Assembly (NCBI RefSeq): GCF_030272615.1
Contig: NC_081413.1
Location: forward strand, 162,316,849-162,376,848
Length of the DNA stretch: 60,000 nt
Direction of reading: 5' to 3'
Source of the DNA: Cryptomeria japonica
Lineage: Eukaryota > Streptophyta > Pinopsida > Cupressales > Cupressaceae
Each line of letters opens with the position of its first letter. Position 1 is the stretch's first letter. The notes under the pieces are model-generated. The model was not told the DNA's origin. It saw only the letters and a list, made by a program, of their open reading frames with translations, and searched no databases. The position numbers were made by a program, and so were the translations under genes. Below, piece after piece: positions 22,754-35,607 of this stretch.

Positions 22754-25700
22754 TGCAAAAAATATTTAGATCTTCAAAATTTTGTGCTTTGAACCTAAAA
22801 ACAACACATTCAAATATGCATATCTTCAAAATTTAGTGCTTTGAACTAAAAAGGTTATATATATCTAATAACTTTTCGTCTGTTCTTAACAAAAAAAATG
22901 TAATTAGTGAAATGTATAAATAATTTTGCATTCTTAAACTTAACATGTGTAAATTTCATCCATTTAGATCATTTGACTTGAAGTCCAATGTTTATAATTT
23001 AGAAAATGATAAAATAAGGCTTAAGAAAATTAGGAGCATTGATAAAAAGTAAGAAATTAAGTATACTTCAATTAGATACATTTGACTATATGCAATGTAC
23101 ATATGAACATGATTTAATAACATTAATTTCTTGAAATCACTTAGCTAATATATAGAGAATTTGAGTCAAGTATTAGGAAATAAAATATAATATAATTCAA
23201 TACTAAATAGTGTTGGATATATGGCCAAGAAATGGTTATCGTCATATCGCAGTGACTAAAGAATATGGTTAATCTAAAAAATATTTAATTTTTCAAAATT
23301 ACATCTAATATTGTAAATTAAGCATGATTGAAAAAATAATTTTAAATAACATACTTGGAAAGGGTAGATGCCTTTCAAAAAAAAATTCAAAATCTTCGCC
23401 CCTTTACAAAATTAGAAATATTTGCCCCTTTATAATCTTCCTACTCGCTCCAAAATGCCACTTTATTTGAAAAAAAAAAGGATTGTTTGCAAAAATAACT
23501 CTTATTATTTTCGCACTTGATTGATTTGGTTTTTTTAATGGAAAAAATAATTCTTTTTTATATGTGGTTCAAGCGACAGGTTGCGTCGACCCTCACAATT
23601 CTGACCGAAACTATTTTTGAATTGCTCCAGCCGAAACATTTCTGGCCAGAACGACTTATGTGGAATGCCAAGTGGTAGCGACATCAACAAAAATGATGAT
23701 TTTCTCAAACTTGTCACTTCTGCAACAAAATTCAATAGGTAAATTAAACTTATTAAAAAATTTAAAAATACTCTTGTTTAGAGATCGAAGTCACGATTCT
23801 ACTCAAATAATTCTTTTAATGTTTTGATTATATTTAATATTTAAAAAATTAAAAATACTACAACTAGGTATCCTTTTGTTCTATATGAGTCTGCTTTGGA
23901 AAACAAAAACAAATATCAAATCACTTCAAAAAAATTGAAAAAAATATGGTTCACTAGAAGAGAGAGTCTTCTCCAAAAGGGTATTTTTAGTTTTTGGATT
24001 ATCATAAATTGAATAGACAAATTGTGGTGGGAGACAAAAACTGTCAAATTCTGGTGTATTCAACTTCCAAATGCTATTACAAAGAAAATATACATCAAAA
24101 ATATATATATATATTTTTTCATGCACTATATAAATATGTGATCTATAACTGATATCAAAATGAGAAAAAAAAAGTTGATTTACATTTACTTTTGAGGTGG
24201 GAACCAAACCCCCTGTTTTTTCAGCGTTTTCAGCAATAAAACAATGGACTTTAAAGATTTAAAAAAACATATAAATTATTGACAAAAAAATTTCAAAAAA
24301 TAGTAGGCTTAAACTTCAACAAATTTTGCACATTTCATTAGTTTACATCATCTTCAAATTCAAAATGCAAATGACACTTTTATGGCGACGAAATTGAATA
24401 GTTATTGTTGTGTTAACTTTTTCCTTTGTAAAAGTGTGACACAGGTTTGTACTTTTACCCAGTTGTATGGAGTGCTAACCCAAACTCACACATACATATT
24501 ACTTGAATCAATATATAAAACATGCATAAATACAAGTATTTTTATGCAAAAATCAAATAACACAGTGAGTGACTTACCTTAATCAACAATTTCATGGATA
24601 GAAAAATCTTGAAGTTTTTTTCCAAGAACCTTCCCTTAAAGCATTTGTTCCTTCCTCCCACACTCAGCCAAAAAGAAAAAGAAAATAAGAGCCACTTTTC
24701 CAATCTCCTTAAGCTTATTTATGAAATCCATATGAGGATGTAATGTCCCAGACTAAAAAACTAAACTATGAAATTAATTTAAATTTGTAGTAAGGGAGAC
24801 CATATCGATTCAATTCTAATTCTAAACGTTTATGAAATTTATTTTTTCAAATTGATTAAAAATACTCATAAACATCCATCAACATTTTCAACAAACTATG
24901 CACCTCATTTTGAGATTTGACCACCAAATCAACCTAAAACTTCATCAAACTTAACATGCAATTAGTTCACATAAAATCTCATCATTTATAAAACATGTAT
25001 CTATTGTATACCATAAATTTATCAATATTTATTTTCAACATAAATATGAAAAGAAAACTATAAAGTTTCCCTCACCTCAAATAACCCAAAATGGAGAAAA
25101 ACTTATTTAAACCCTTTCAAACCTCATTTAGATCAAAATATTAGTTTTCATTATAAATTACAGCTTGATATATATCAATAAAAATACAAGAGAATTATGT
25201 AATCAATACCTTATAGATGTTGAAAAATACACACCAAAAAGATGAGCAAAGAGTGTGCCAATCACTAGAAACTATAGGAAAGTCAATGAAAACCCACTAA
25301 GCTTGGATAGTTTGGCCTCAAAACTAAAAAATGAAGTATGGAAAGCTACACAAAATGAATTCCACATCCATATACAAAAAATGCTTCTACAAACAAGAAA
25401 ATCAAAGAAAGTACTAGAAACTACCAAAATCACACCTACAAGCCAAAATACTAAAAACTATTGGCACTACCAAATCCTTTTAGCACAAATGTAATCTTTG
25501 AGTGAAACTAACCTCTGATGATCCTTCAACTCCCATCTTTAGACCATATTGAAAACCATTTACATCTCATTCAAAAGTCTTCGTCTTGACTATTTTATCA
25601 GCTACTAAAAAAACAAACATAAGCTTTGCCAAAATCTGCAACAAGAATGATGCAAAATGAGGCCAAAACATACAAACATTTAAAGAATTTCAGAACTCAT

Positions 25701-26812
25701 ATTTTCCAAATCAACAAGAACACTCATTCCCACTTATCTTCTTCTACAATACCATACTCTTCTACACACTTGTATGAAGAAAATAAAAAACAAGAATTGT
25801 GAAACTTGTATTATTTACCTCCATAAAATTCTCTATTAGATTTAGTGTTACAAACTATTGCTTGGCAATATTTTGGATGATATGAATAAACTATTGAAAT
25901 TATAGCAACCAATTTTCATTCAACCCCACCACCATTGCATCTCCAAACCCACGGTATAGAAGTCTTCACCAAACATTTACTGGATTATTCAAATAGATTA
26001 TAGAACTTATGAATCACAACATATTTTCCTTATGTCTCATAAGAATTTGTTAATTTATTTCATTTTTTGTACATTTGATAGTTGATAGTTGCAAAAAAAA
26101 AAGAAAGTGTAGGCTATTTGTTTGTCAAGACAAGGAAATTTTCAAAAGAAACAAATCATTAATATTAAATAATAACATCCAAAAAATGAAGCACAAACAT
26201 CACAAAAGGAGGCAAAATCTTGGTTTCTCAATCTTCCATGCAAATTCAAAGTATATTTGAAAATAAATTAATTGTAACATGTATTAATTTTAGAATAAAT
26301 GTATCATGTCATGTCTATATAAATTGATGGTTGTGACATGCATATAAAAAGCTATATTAGATGTGACATGAGTGAGATGTGTGTTTTCAATAATTTAATA
26401 CATGTAGATTTTGTACCAAAATGATTTTATAAACATCTATATTTTTATATAATTAATTTTATAATATTTAAAATATATCTAAATCCTACCTTTACTTTCC
26501 TATTGGCGTACACATTGAACCCCTATAGGTGCAACTACTAGATTACAAGCAACCAAGAAGCGTCTCTAGAAGAATTAATTACCATAAGAGACGTCTCTCT
26601 TATTCTCTCACATAATTAGACATTTACATTCTACAATGTTGGTCTTACTAGTAATCCTTTAATAGTATAAAAATCAAGAATTTTTAGTTTCCAAACTATA
26701 TTAAATGTTGCTAGCAGTGACAATTACTTTTGTAATGGAATGGCTTCTCTTCTTTGCTTCTCAAAAACCATTTTTGCTTGTGACATTTTAAAGTGATTCA
26801 ACCCTACAAAAG
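22754..26812. other. AT-rich DNA, about 4 kb, nothing recognised
   Basis: No ORF with a family resemblance, no tRNA, and no array. A 20-25 bp text (atcttcaaaatttNgtgctttgaac) appears twice near 22772 and 22824. ORFs of 60-90 codons in this stretch have the composition of the surrounding AT-rich DNA and are not called. Confidence 0.4.
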
Positions 26813-28045
26813 TGTAATGTGGTGAAAATTAGGAATTAGGGTTTCAACAAGTAAACCACTAAATAGCCCAATTAACATACATACATTGAAAGAGGATGAA
26901 ATCTAATAGATCTAGGCTCAATCTTTGTGAGGAAAGAGACTAAGAGTTCTAATTGGATTCAATTGGGTTTAAGGTTGATTAATCCTCTTTCTAAGTTGAA
27001 TTTGATTGATTATGAAATTAGGGTAAAATGAGGGATTAATGAAGTAATCTAACTGAAATAGTAAGCTACAGATGTCCCATGGTGCCGACAACCTGGATCT
27101 GAGAAAAATGAGATGCTTAAAACCTATTCTTCGAAATTTCGCTTAATTTTTCAGTACTAGGGAGCACAGATCCACCGTGGTCCTCCAATTTTTTCTCCAT
27201 TGAAAGTTGACCTATTCGTCACTGTTGACTCTGTCGTATTTCTCAAGTATAGCTTCATACCCATTTCTTGCACACAAAAAGAAAGGGAAATATGTTGGGA
27301 ATAGGGTTTGCCTTAGGTCAAACCCCAATTTTGGAATTAACCATGAATAAAATAATGAAAATACTAAAATAAATGTTTGGGAGATATACCTCAAATTTGC
27401 AATTATTGATGATGATGCAGTGCTTTTTGAAAGTAATAAAAATGTTGAATATAATTGCATGAAAAAACATGTACTTGAAATACCTTAATCACACACACAT
27501 GCTTGCATGAACTTTGATGTAACTTTGCTCCACAATGCTTGAATGATGAATACACAGCCTAAAATCCTTGAAGATGCTTGATAATGAATGCTTCATAGAT
27601 GCATGGATACTTTCAGTATGTAATGGATTCCTCTTAGATCTAAAATGAATTGATAGGATGTCTTTATATAGGGTTCCCTAGGTAATTTACCGATTAGGCC
27701 GACCTCCAATGGTCATGTGTAGCCTTTGGGATCAAATGTTGTTGGGGAGATATAGAACCTAGACCCCATTTTAAATTGGGGCCCCTTTAGGAGGGACCAG
27801 GGCATTTTGGAGCACCTTGGTCCATACCAGAGCACTCCACACCCTACTCCTTCTACAAAGAGGACCAAAATAAGTAGCCAAGGGGGTGGACATCTAATAG
27901 TGGGACCCACCAAAGGGTGTACATGACATCAAAGTTGGATAATTAGGCCTGAATGGACCTAAAGAGGAGATGAGAGTATGACACACTAAAGTGGAAGCAC
28001 AAACATGAGGTGTAAATTGGACCGGTGACAATTAATGATGCTACA
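26813..28045 (-). mobile_element. 3' LTR of element X (1233 bp)
   Basis: Plus-strand ends are TGTAATGTGG and GATGCTACA. Clear matches to 54504-55646 run through its length, with several indels. A purine-rich tract, minus strand AAAGCGGGGGATAAA (28046-28060), precedes it as expected for the 3' LTR. Confidence 0.8.
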
Positions 28046-28060
28046 TTTATCCCCCGCTTT
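28046..28060 (-). other. Polypurine tract of element X
   Basis: On the minus strand AAAGCGGGGGATAAA directly precedes the LTR start TGTAGCATC. Element 30669-38461 has the close equivalent at 31871-31885. Confidence 0.6.
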
Positions 28061-29841
28061 AATGAGATTATAAGATGACACAAATAATCATGGTAAAGAA
28101 GAATGATGAGACAGGGGTGCAATTAGGAGTGAAATCACAAGGAGATAAGACATCACTAATTTTGAAGAACCATGTCACCAATCTTAGAATCTTAACTCAC
28201 ACAATCTTATGCAAGGACATGCAAAAAAAGACAAAAGGAAAAACACACGCAACACAAAAGTTAAAAACCAAAACAAGACCTCAAGTCAACAAGTTGAAGA
28301 GATCTTGATAATCAAAATGTCTTGAACACTAATATCATTCTTTAAATGTCATCACAAGGACACAAGTGATCACATAAAAAAGAGGAAGATCATGCATCAA
28401 ACCATGAACCACAAATAGCAAAGATATGAGCTCATGAGGAGAAGAGAGGGGAAATGTCGATGTCATGGGATAGCTATCCTTTTCTAGGTAATCCATGAGA
28501 GGAGGAGCAAGAGAGGAAATGGATACCATAGGCTGGTTGTGTTTTGCTAGTTCCACTCATCTTGCATATGCAACTACCTAGTTTCAAGAGTTAAGAATCT
28601 TGTATAAGACTTTGTTTTGTATTATTTTGAGCATGAAACAACATGTATAAGACATGAAATTAAAATGCAAATGTGTTTGGTTTTGTGCATGAAGCATCTC
28701 AAGGTGTAAGAATTTGTTTTGTTTGGTTTCAAGAATGTGTAACCTTGTATAAGACATATATAAATATTGCGTCTAGCTTCATGCATGAAGCATCTCACAT
28801 AAGAATTTTTTTTGTTTGGTTTTGAGAATGAACACCCCATTTAAGACATACAAAAATATAGTACAATTTAGTACAAAGAGGGCAATATGTGGTGCCCCCC
28901 CCTAATATGTCAACATAGTTGTATGTTGATGTCTTAGGGAGTCCAGAAACAAGGATACACACCTTCAACACAAAGGAGATATCCTTTTAGGAAAAAATGT
29001 TTATTAATTCAATCTAACGAGGTGATACTCTTACAAGCAAGAAAATGATAGTTGAAAAACAGATATCTTGCAACAAGTATAAAGGGAATCTTTGGAGGGG
29101 AAGAGATCTTTTCTCAAAAGACATTTACCTCCAAGAGGAGATTTTTGAGAAAAAATAACATCATAGGCCAAAAGAGAGGGAGGAGAACAATAATGCATAC
29201 CTTCTCCATGAAAGGGATTCTTGATGAAGGATGATACACTTTTGACCCAAAGTGAAAGGCTTGTTTAAAATATATATACATTGCCAAGTGTAAAAGAGGT
29301 TGTAGTCAAGGATACACACCACATATCTTGCATAAAGAGGATCCTAGAGAAAACAAACAACTTCACACAAGGAATGACATCGTATCTTAAGAAAATACAA
29401 CTCAACAAAGGAAAAATGGATCCTTAGAAAGGATAGGAAAAATCAATTCATCCCAAACATAGGGACAATAAGAAGGATTACACAACCTCTAAGGAGAGAT
29501 TTATTCATAAGAGACATACTTTTTCAAGCAAGTAATAGGTCCTAACCAAGGAACACTCATGTAATCACATGAATAATAATTCCATGCAAGAAAGGACATC
29601 ATGTTATGAAAAATGCAGCACACAAGAAGGGGTAATCTCAAAAGAGAAAGGGAAAAGTAGATATATATGAATCTCTCCCCCTAAGTGAGGAAACAAGGAA
29701 GAAGTATGTTGTTGCCCCAATATGTTTTCTATTGAAATAGCATCACCACTCATGACAAAGATCCGCCAATGGAGTTAATTACTAATGCCATAGGGTGAGG
29801 AAAAACATGGAGGGTGAATGGAGTGCTAAGGCACTACCTCT
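28061..29841 (-). mobile_element. Non-coding 3' internal region of element X
   Basis: No coding frame on either strand. 28617-28855 holds two or three degenerate ~107-bp repeats marked by gcatgaagcatctca and ttttgtttggttt. Short texts such as aggatacacacc recur near 28953 and 29310. The pol genes expected in an autonomous element are absent. Confidence 0.5.
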
Positions 29842-30663
29842 TTACCAATAAAAAATGCAAAATTGGTTGTAAGAGCTATGTACGAGATCGATCATATTGG
29901 TCTTCAAAAATGCTTTAAAGGATTTAAAATTTCTAAGAACATGAGAATAACTACGATGAAAAAGACAATGTTCATCACCTTCCTTATGATTATAATTGTA
30001 ATTAAGTCTAATTAAAGGAAAGACAACATTCTTAGCATTCTTCAATCTCCAAAAGATTCTAGTAGCTAATTTCTCTTGATCATCAATAGGAGTAGGTCTT
30101 GTCTCTTGAGATGCAGGACAAGATTTGCTAGAAGGAGGAGGATTGTCTTCTATGATTTTAATAGTTTCATTATCAACTAGTTCTTGCATACTTTTTTGAA
30201 AATATGAACAATCATTGGCATTATGGTCATGAGTTTGATGGTATGAGAAAAAGGACTATTCAAGAAGAAGCACCTTTAGATGGGCGATAGTTTCTATGTC
30301 GTGTAAGATACTCCTTAAATTTTTAAATTTTAAGAAGATCATCCATAGGAGAATGATGAGGATTTCCAAGACCTTCGGTACTAGCTTGGGAAGGGGGGAT
30401 TATAGGGACTTTGATTCCTTGTTCATATTTTCCAAGTCCTTATCCTCTATAACCTTGTTTCAAGATTATATTATAACCACTCCTATAAGATCTTTTTAAT
30501 TGTGCAAAAGAATGACCATTATCATGAATCTCTTTAAAATTTGTAGTGTAAGGGCACGTGGAAGGCTCAAAGGGAGAATTAGATGAAGAAGGAACATCCT
30601 TTGTATGAAATTTCTCCTTTCTATCATCATTATTCATATCCTCTTTGATAGGTTGAGGGAGAA
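29842..30663 (-). pseudogene. Gag remnant of element X with zinc-knuckle-like and G-patch-like motifs
   Basis: Minus-strand blocks read in order: KKSMQELVDN and CLFHRSYSHVLRNFKSFK (30189-29842), a Cys-His knuckle-like segment of the type CxFHxxxSHxxxxCxxxK with the last Cys lost, and, encoded just upstream (30637-30440), FKEIHDNGHSFAQLKRSY with GYNIILKQGYRG then GLGKYEQGI, a G-patch-like motif. Stops and frameshifts separate them. The reading frame continues across the nested insertion into 38467-38911. Confidence 0.55.
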
Positions 30664-30668
30664 GATCC
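30664..30668. repeat. Target site duplication GATCC (left)
   Basis: GATCC directly precedes the LTR start TG at 30669 and is repeated directly after the other LTR at 38462-38466. Confidence 0.9.
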
Positions 30669-31870
30669 TGTAAAGTGGAAAAATCAAACCCTAGGTGTTC
30701 CCCCCCCCCACTCCAAGGAGAGAGAAAGGAGGGTCACTAGGGTTGACGGTTTTCACTTAGGAGGTAATTACATTCAAAAGAGAGGTTGAAACTCACAAGA
30801 TCCAATCCCACACAATGCAAGACTGGATTCTAAATGAGTTTCAAGGGTTGAGACAACAAGGACACCCTCTTTTGTAAAGAATGTAGATAGAATGATTGAA
30901 CTAGGAATGTATGTAAAAGCAAGAAAGATTCACTTGTAAATGGAGATAGGGATACGGGATGAAGTTGCTGACCTGAAATTAGCAGTAAAATGTCGAGACG
31001 ATGTTGTCCTGCAAATTTGAGCGAAAGTTGTTGGGACGATGGCGCCCGGAGTGCACACGGTCCTCCGAAAAATCTGCGAAACGAAGGGGGATCTGTTCGT
31101 CTCTGCACAAGGATTCCAGATCTTCAATTACAGCCGCATACCTGCAACCTACACATAGAAAAGAGAGGACGATTGGGGGGTTAGGGATTAGGGGTTTGCC
31201 TTTAGGTCAAACCTCGGTTTTGGAATTAACCAAGAAATGAGAATGCTGTAAATGTAAGTGTTTGTAATGTAAACAAGTACTGATACCTTGTTGTAAGAAT
31301 GTTTGTATTCTTACATGCGAAGGTGTAATGATGTTGTATGTTATATGTTGTAAGTGATCTCCTCTTCAATGGTTGAATCCTTGTCTTTGAATGCAACACC
31401 TAGCCTTGAATGGAGACTTAGAATACTCAAATGCCTAAAGGAATACTTGAATGCTTGAATGTTTGAATGTTTGAATATTGCTTCCGCATCTTGCTCACAT
31501 ATGTTTTTTTTTCCTCCCTCTTTTGGGAGAGGAAATGTAGTTTATATACTTGTCAATTAGGGTTAGGAGACTGATTTTTCCGACCTTAGGCTGACCTAGG
31601 AACAATACTTTCCAAATTGCAAACTTAAAGACCCGATGCCCAACAAGTGACCGGGTGCAAAATAGGGCTAGGGACCAGGGCGCTGGGCGCCATGGTCCCA
31701 CCTCCCGGGATAGCAGGGTGCAAGGAAGGATCAGGCCAAGGTGCATAAATATGCAGTTTTTGATGTCGTAAATAGGTTTCGGGGTCTCTGTTCAGGCTCA
31801 ACATTGCGCCGCCATCGTGAAGACCCAAATGCAGTCAAAATTGCAAGTGTCACAATTTTAGGATGCTACA
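30669..31870 (-). mobile_element. 3' LTR of the TR-GAG element
   Basis: Plus-strand ends TGTAAAGTGG and GGATGCTACA. It contains a C-run near 30710, a short inverted repeat GGGACCA...TGGTCCC (31671-31699), and the hairpin text also found in the leader (31033-31066). Confidence 0.9.
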
Positions 31871-31885
31871 TTTAGCCCCCACTTT
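31871..31885 (-). other. Polypurine tract of the TR-GAG element
   Basis: Minus strand AAAGTGGGGGCTAAA directly before the 3' LTR start TGTAGCATCC. This is the plus-strand primer of retrotransposon replication. Confidence 0.75.
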
Positions 31886-32625
31886 AGCGGGAGTATAAGC
31901 ATACGCCCATACTTCTGGTAAAGTACAAGGAAACAACATTAAAAGACTTTCACCACGTCAAGGAGGCAAGATACACCAAGCCCCCAGTGGACTAAGGATC
32001 TTACGACTTCGATTGACAAAGTAAAAGGGAAGATCATGAGGGAAAACCATGACTGTCAGTAGTAAGGTTCCCTCACTATGAGTCATGCAAGAAAAAATAC
32101 CAAAAATTTTCAAGGCAAAGCTAAGTTCGCCAAGAAATTTTCAAGTATCTTGAAGAGATATGAACGGGGTGTATGCCCCCCTACGTTAAAGGGATCGCAC
32201 ACACCTCATTGGGGGTGATTGCTTTAAGGTAGTGATACACATAAGAAATGAGAATGGAAAGGACCACGTTATCACAAGGATTTAGCCCCCAAGTGTGAGA
32301 TAAATCCAAGGATAATAGACACAAAACACAAAGCACGAGGTGACTTCGCTTTCCTTGGGGTCAGTATGTTGTATGATAATTCATGTATATCATATGTATG
32401 TATGCATAATTATTCTTCATTCCCCAATCAAGGAAGGTCACCTAGAAGAAGGGAACGCATGTGTCTTTTGAGTCAACATGAGAGAGACCAAAAGAGATCT
32501 CAATGCTTTGCATCATCCTCAAGTAAACAACACTAAGGACAAAAAATAGAAGAATGAGAATAACACATAGAAGAAGTAACAAAAGAGATTAAGAGAGGAG
32601 GAGAGAGTCTGCTATGCTAATGAAA
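31886..32625 (-). other. 3' untranslated part of the TR-GAG element
   Basis: About 740 bp between the end of the long ORF and the polypurine tract. No coding frame and no array seen. In autonomous relatives this is where pol would be. Confidence 0.6.
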
Positions 32626-35601
32626 CTAGTCTAGCACGTCATCCACCCCCCGATCTTGTTGATCAATATTTCGGGAAGGTAGGAAACACGCTAGAGGAGG
32701 AACATCCAACACAGCAGATGGAGCTATCACAAGATCCAAACAAGGGATATGTTCATGTTCCGAGCCATGTTGTTCTTGTCTAGGAGCTAGGATAAGTGCT
32801 TTAGAAAATTCGTTAGATAAATGGTTATCAACATCAACATATTCATATTCACTATCAGAAGAAAGAGGAGTAACATTTTCATCCTGAATAACATTTTCAT
32901 CTATATCATCATCAAGATTTATAAAAATAGGATCTTTAACTCGCACAGGATCAAGACCATCATGCATCTTATGTTTAGGAGATTTTGGCTCAATTTTCGG
33001 CTGAGGAGAAAATGGAATAATACTAGCTGAAGGTGTTTTTGGGGATTGCAAAGTTTGAGAAGCAGCTGCCTGAGCTCTAAGACGACGCTTTCGTCGGCGT
33101 TCACGTGCAGAACGATTTCGTCTAGTCTTAGTAGGAAGTTGAGAAGATTGAGGAGGAGGAATTTTCTCATCCTTATCACTTGGGTGTTTAGGTTGTGGTC
33201 TCTTAGGTTGAATAATAGGAGAAGAGGAAGGTCTCTTCTCTCTATAAGAGGAAGGAGGAGGAACTGCTCCATATAAAGGAGGAATATTTGGTTTAGGAAG
33301 GAGACCAAGTCCATCATGATGAGGAGGTATAGGTCTACTTTTAGAAAGTTTATTAGTCATAGACGTAGTCACATTCATAGGGATGAGTTGGGAATCTTCT
33401 TGAGGAAAGACATTAGTTTTATCTTTCAAAGGAAGAACTTCCTTCTCAAGAACGATAGGAATATCAAGTTTGGGTGTTCTAGGTTCACTTAGAGATAGGA
33501 TCATATCTTTTTTCCACTTTTGATAAGATTTGAAAAGATGATCACTCTGTGGTGGAAGAGATTGGAATTGTTTAGGCCAAAAATAATCAATAGGAACACT
33601 AGAAGTTCTTTCAGTCGGTTTAAAGAGACTATGATTGATAGTAACAACTTCACCATTATGGGGAAATTTCAAACACTTGTGAATAGGAGAAGCAATAGCT
33701 TTCATGGAAGATAGCCAAGGATAGCCTAGCTTCACACGAAATTGTTCGGATGATGGAATAATAGCAAAGTCCACATCAAGGGATTTGTTATGGACCTCAA
33801 TAGGTAATGTAATAGAACCAATTGCAGGAGAAGAAAATGCATCAAATAATTTCACAACCACATTTGTTTTGTCATAGATCACTTGATTCAATTGCAAAGT
33901 AAAAAGAAATTCTTTAGTAATGACATTAACCATGCAAGAAGGATCAATAAGCACTCCACGGCAAGGTGTATTCTTGAATTTTGCAACTATATATAAAGGA
34001 CCATCAGGTGCCCTGATAGTTTCACTGGAATTAAATGTGATGGAAGGTTCTTCAGGGATTTTCTGTTGCTCTACAAAGTTAATCACATTCGGAGTCATAG
34101 ACACAAGACTATCAGGTGAGAAAGAGGAATCATTAGTCTCAATCACATTAGAGGTATGAGAAGGTAATGGATCAGTAAAAATCTTAAGATTTTGGTTAGG
34201 AGGAGCTACAGATGTGTTGCCTTTATCATTCATACTTGAAACAGAGATAGTATTATTATCAATCAAATCTTGAATTTTACCCTTTAAAGCAAAACATTTT
34301 TCAGTATCATGCCCAAGTTGACAATGAAATTGACAAAAAGATTTGTTATCAAAATAGGGTGAATTAATCTTTGTAGGATCTATTTGCCTTATAGGAGGGA
34401 GGGTAAGCACATTTTGTTCCAATAACTTATTCATAATACTATGCAATGATTCATTCAAAGGAGTAAACTTTCTTTCTTTCTTGAAAAACTTAGAAATAGG
34501 AGGCACACCTGATGCTGCATTCACATTGTTGTTGATGATGTTTTCATTGAATTTAACGGGCTCTCTGTTCGGTTTAATCTTCCCAAATGGTTGTTGACTA
34601 CTATCACCCTTATCACTCGGAGCCATAGGATTTGCTTGTTCCATTTGACTCACAGTCAGTTGATAATTGTGAAGAGTTGCGCACAACTGTTGGAAAGAAG
34701 TAAACTCAGAAAACAGAAGTTTTTCTCTAATATCTTTTTGTAAATTAGAAATAAAGATTCTTTGAATATCATTGTTAGGTACTAGAAAAGAAATTTGAGC
34801 ATACAAATGCTTATATCTACCAATGAAATCAGTCTCTTTTTCTTTAACACCTTCTTTACAATGCATTAAATCAATCAAAGTAACTTTAGGACTTATATTG
34901 TTTTGAAATTGTTGAATAAAAGCATTTGCAAGTTGTTCGAAAGAAGTAATAGAATAGGAAGGCAACGAGCAATACCATTGTAGGGATTTATCTCTTAATG
35001 TTCTAGTAAACAGTTTTCCAAGCAACCTTTGGTCGTAAGCAAAATCGGTACATATTGTTTGAAAGGTCTTAACATGTGTTAGAGGATCACCCTTACCATT
35101 ATAAAGCTCCAACTGTGGGATTTCAACATGCTTAGGGGGAATAGCTTGAACAATATCAAGAGAAAGTGGGCTCGCAACATCAAATGTGGGCACACTAAAC
35201 TTAGATTGATTCATAGAAGCAATTTGTTGCTGTAAAGAAGAGACAGTTTGTGCAAGATTGTTAATGGTCGCTTCAGTCGAAGAGTTTATATTAGACGTGT
35301 TAGATTGTGATGGAGGTATTATGTTATTGAAAGAAGGCATTGATTGAGAGTAAGGTGGTGGGACACTATGATAGTTAGTCATAGGAGATGATTGGAAAGA
35401 AGGAGCACTACAAGGAGGAATGGAATGGTTAAATGAATTGCCCCCTTGCGTCATGTTTATTTGTGGAGATACAATAGGAACACTCATTGAAGGAATGAAT
35501 GAAGAAGTTGGATTGAATGAAGGAAGAGGGTTGATTGAAGAAGAAGGATTGCCCCCATGACTGGTGATCATAGGAGGAATGTCTTGTATTGAAGTAGTCA
35601 T
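32626..35601 (-). CDS. Gag-protease polyprotein, 991 aa, intact
   Basis: Open from ATG 35601 with no interruption. Residues 1-150 are Pro/Ser/Asn-rich. At about 165-330 lies a retrotrans_gag capsid domain (IPQLELYNGKGDPLTHVKTF, LGKLFTRTLRDKSLQWY, FEQLANAFIQQF). At about 425-450 is a Cys-His knuckle-like FCQFHCQLGHDTEKCFALK. At about 540-660 is a retropepsin-like fold (YIVAKFKNTPCRGVLIDPSC ... NVITKEFLF ... LGYPWLSSM), but the catalytic D-(S/T)-G reads DPS, so protease activity is doubtful. The rest is Pro-rich with a strongly basic patch (RRNRSARERRRKRRLRA, ~835-855) and an acidic tail. The intact frame with no pol suggests recent use as a structural protein in trans. Confidence 0.9.
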   Translation of the reverse strand: MTTSIQDIPPMITSHGGNPSSSINPLPSFNPTSSFIPSMSVPIVSPQINMTQGGNSFNHSIPPCSAPSFQSSPMTNYHSVPPPYSQSMPSFNNIIPPSQSNTSNINSSTEATINNLAQTVSSLQQQIASMNQSKFSVPTFDVASPLSLDIVQAIPPKHVEIPQLELYNGKGDPLTHVKTFQTICTDFAYDQRLLGKLFTRTLRDKSLQWYCSLPSYSITSFEQLANAFIQQFQNNISPKVTLIDLMHCKEGVKEKETDFIGRYKHLYAQISFLVPNNDIQRIFISNLQKDIREKLLFSEFTSFQQLCATLHNYQLTVSQMEQANPMAPSDKGDSSQQPFGKIKPNREPVKFNENIINNNVNAASGVPPISKFFKKERKFTPLNESLHSIMNKLLEQNVLTLPPIRQIDPTKINSPYFDNKSFCQFHCQLGHDTEKCFALKGKIQDLIDNNTISVSSMNDKGNTSVAPPNQNLKIFTDPLPSHTSNVIETNDSSFSPDSLVSMTPNVINFVEQQKIPEEPSITFNSSETIRAPDGPLYIVAKFKNTPCRGVLIDPSCMVNVITKEFLFTLQLNQVIYDKTNVVVKLFDAFSSPAIGSITLPIEVHNKSLDVDFAIIPSSEQFRVKLGYPWLSSMKAIASPIHKCLKFPHNGEVVTINHSLFKPTERTSSVPIDYFWPKQFQSLPPQSDHLFKSYQKWKKDMILSLSEPRTPKLDIPIVLEKEVLPLKDKTNVFPQEDSQLIPMNVTTSMTNKLSKSRPIPPHHDGLGLLPKPNIPPLYGAVPPPSSYREKRPSSSPIIQPKRPQPKHPSDKDEKIPPPQSSQLPTKTRRNRSARERRRKRRLRAQAAASQTLQSPKTPSASIIPFSPQPKIEPKSPKHKMHDGLDPVRVKDPIFINLDDDIDENVIQDENVTPLSSDSEYEYVDVDNHLSNEFSKALILAPRQEQHGSEHEHIPCLDLVIAPSAVLDVPPLACFLPSRNIDQQDRGVDDVLD

Positions 35602-35607
35602 TATGTT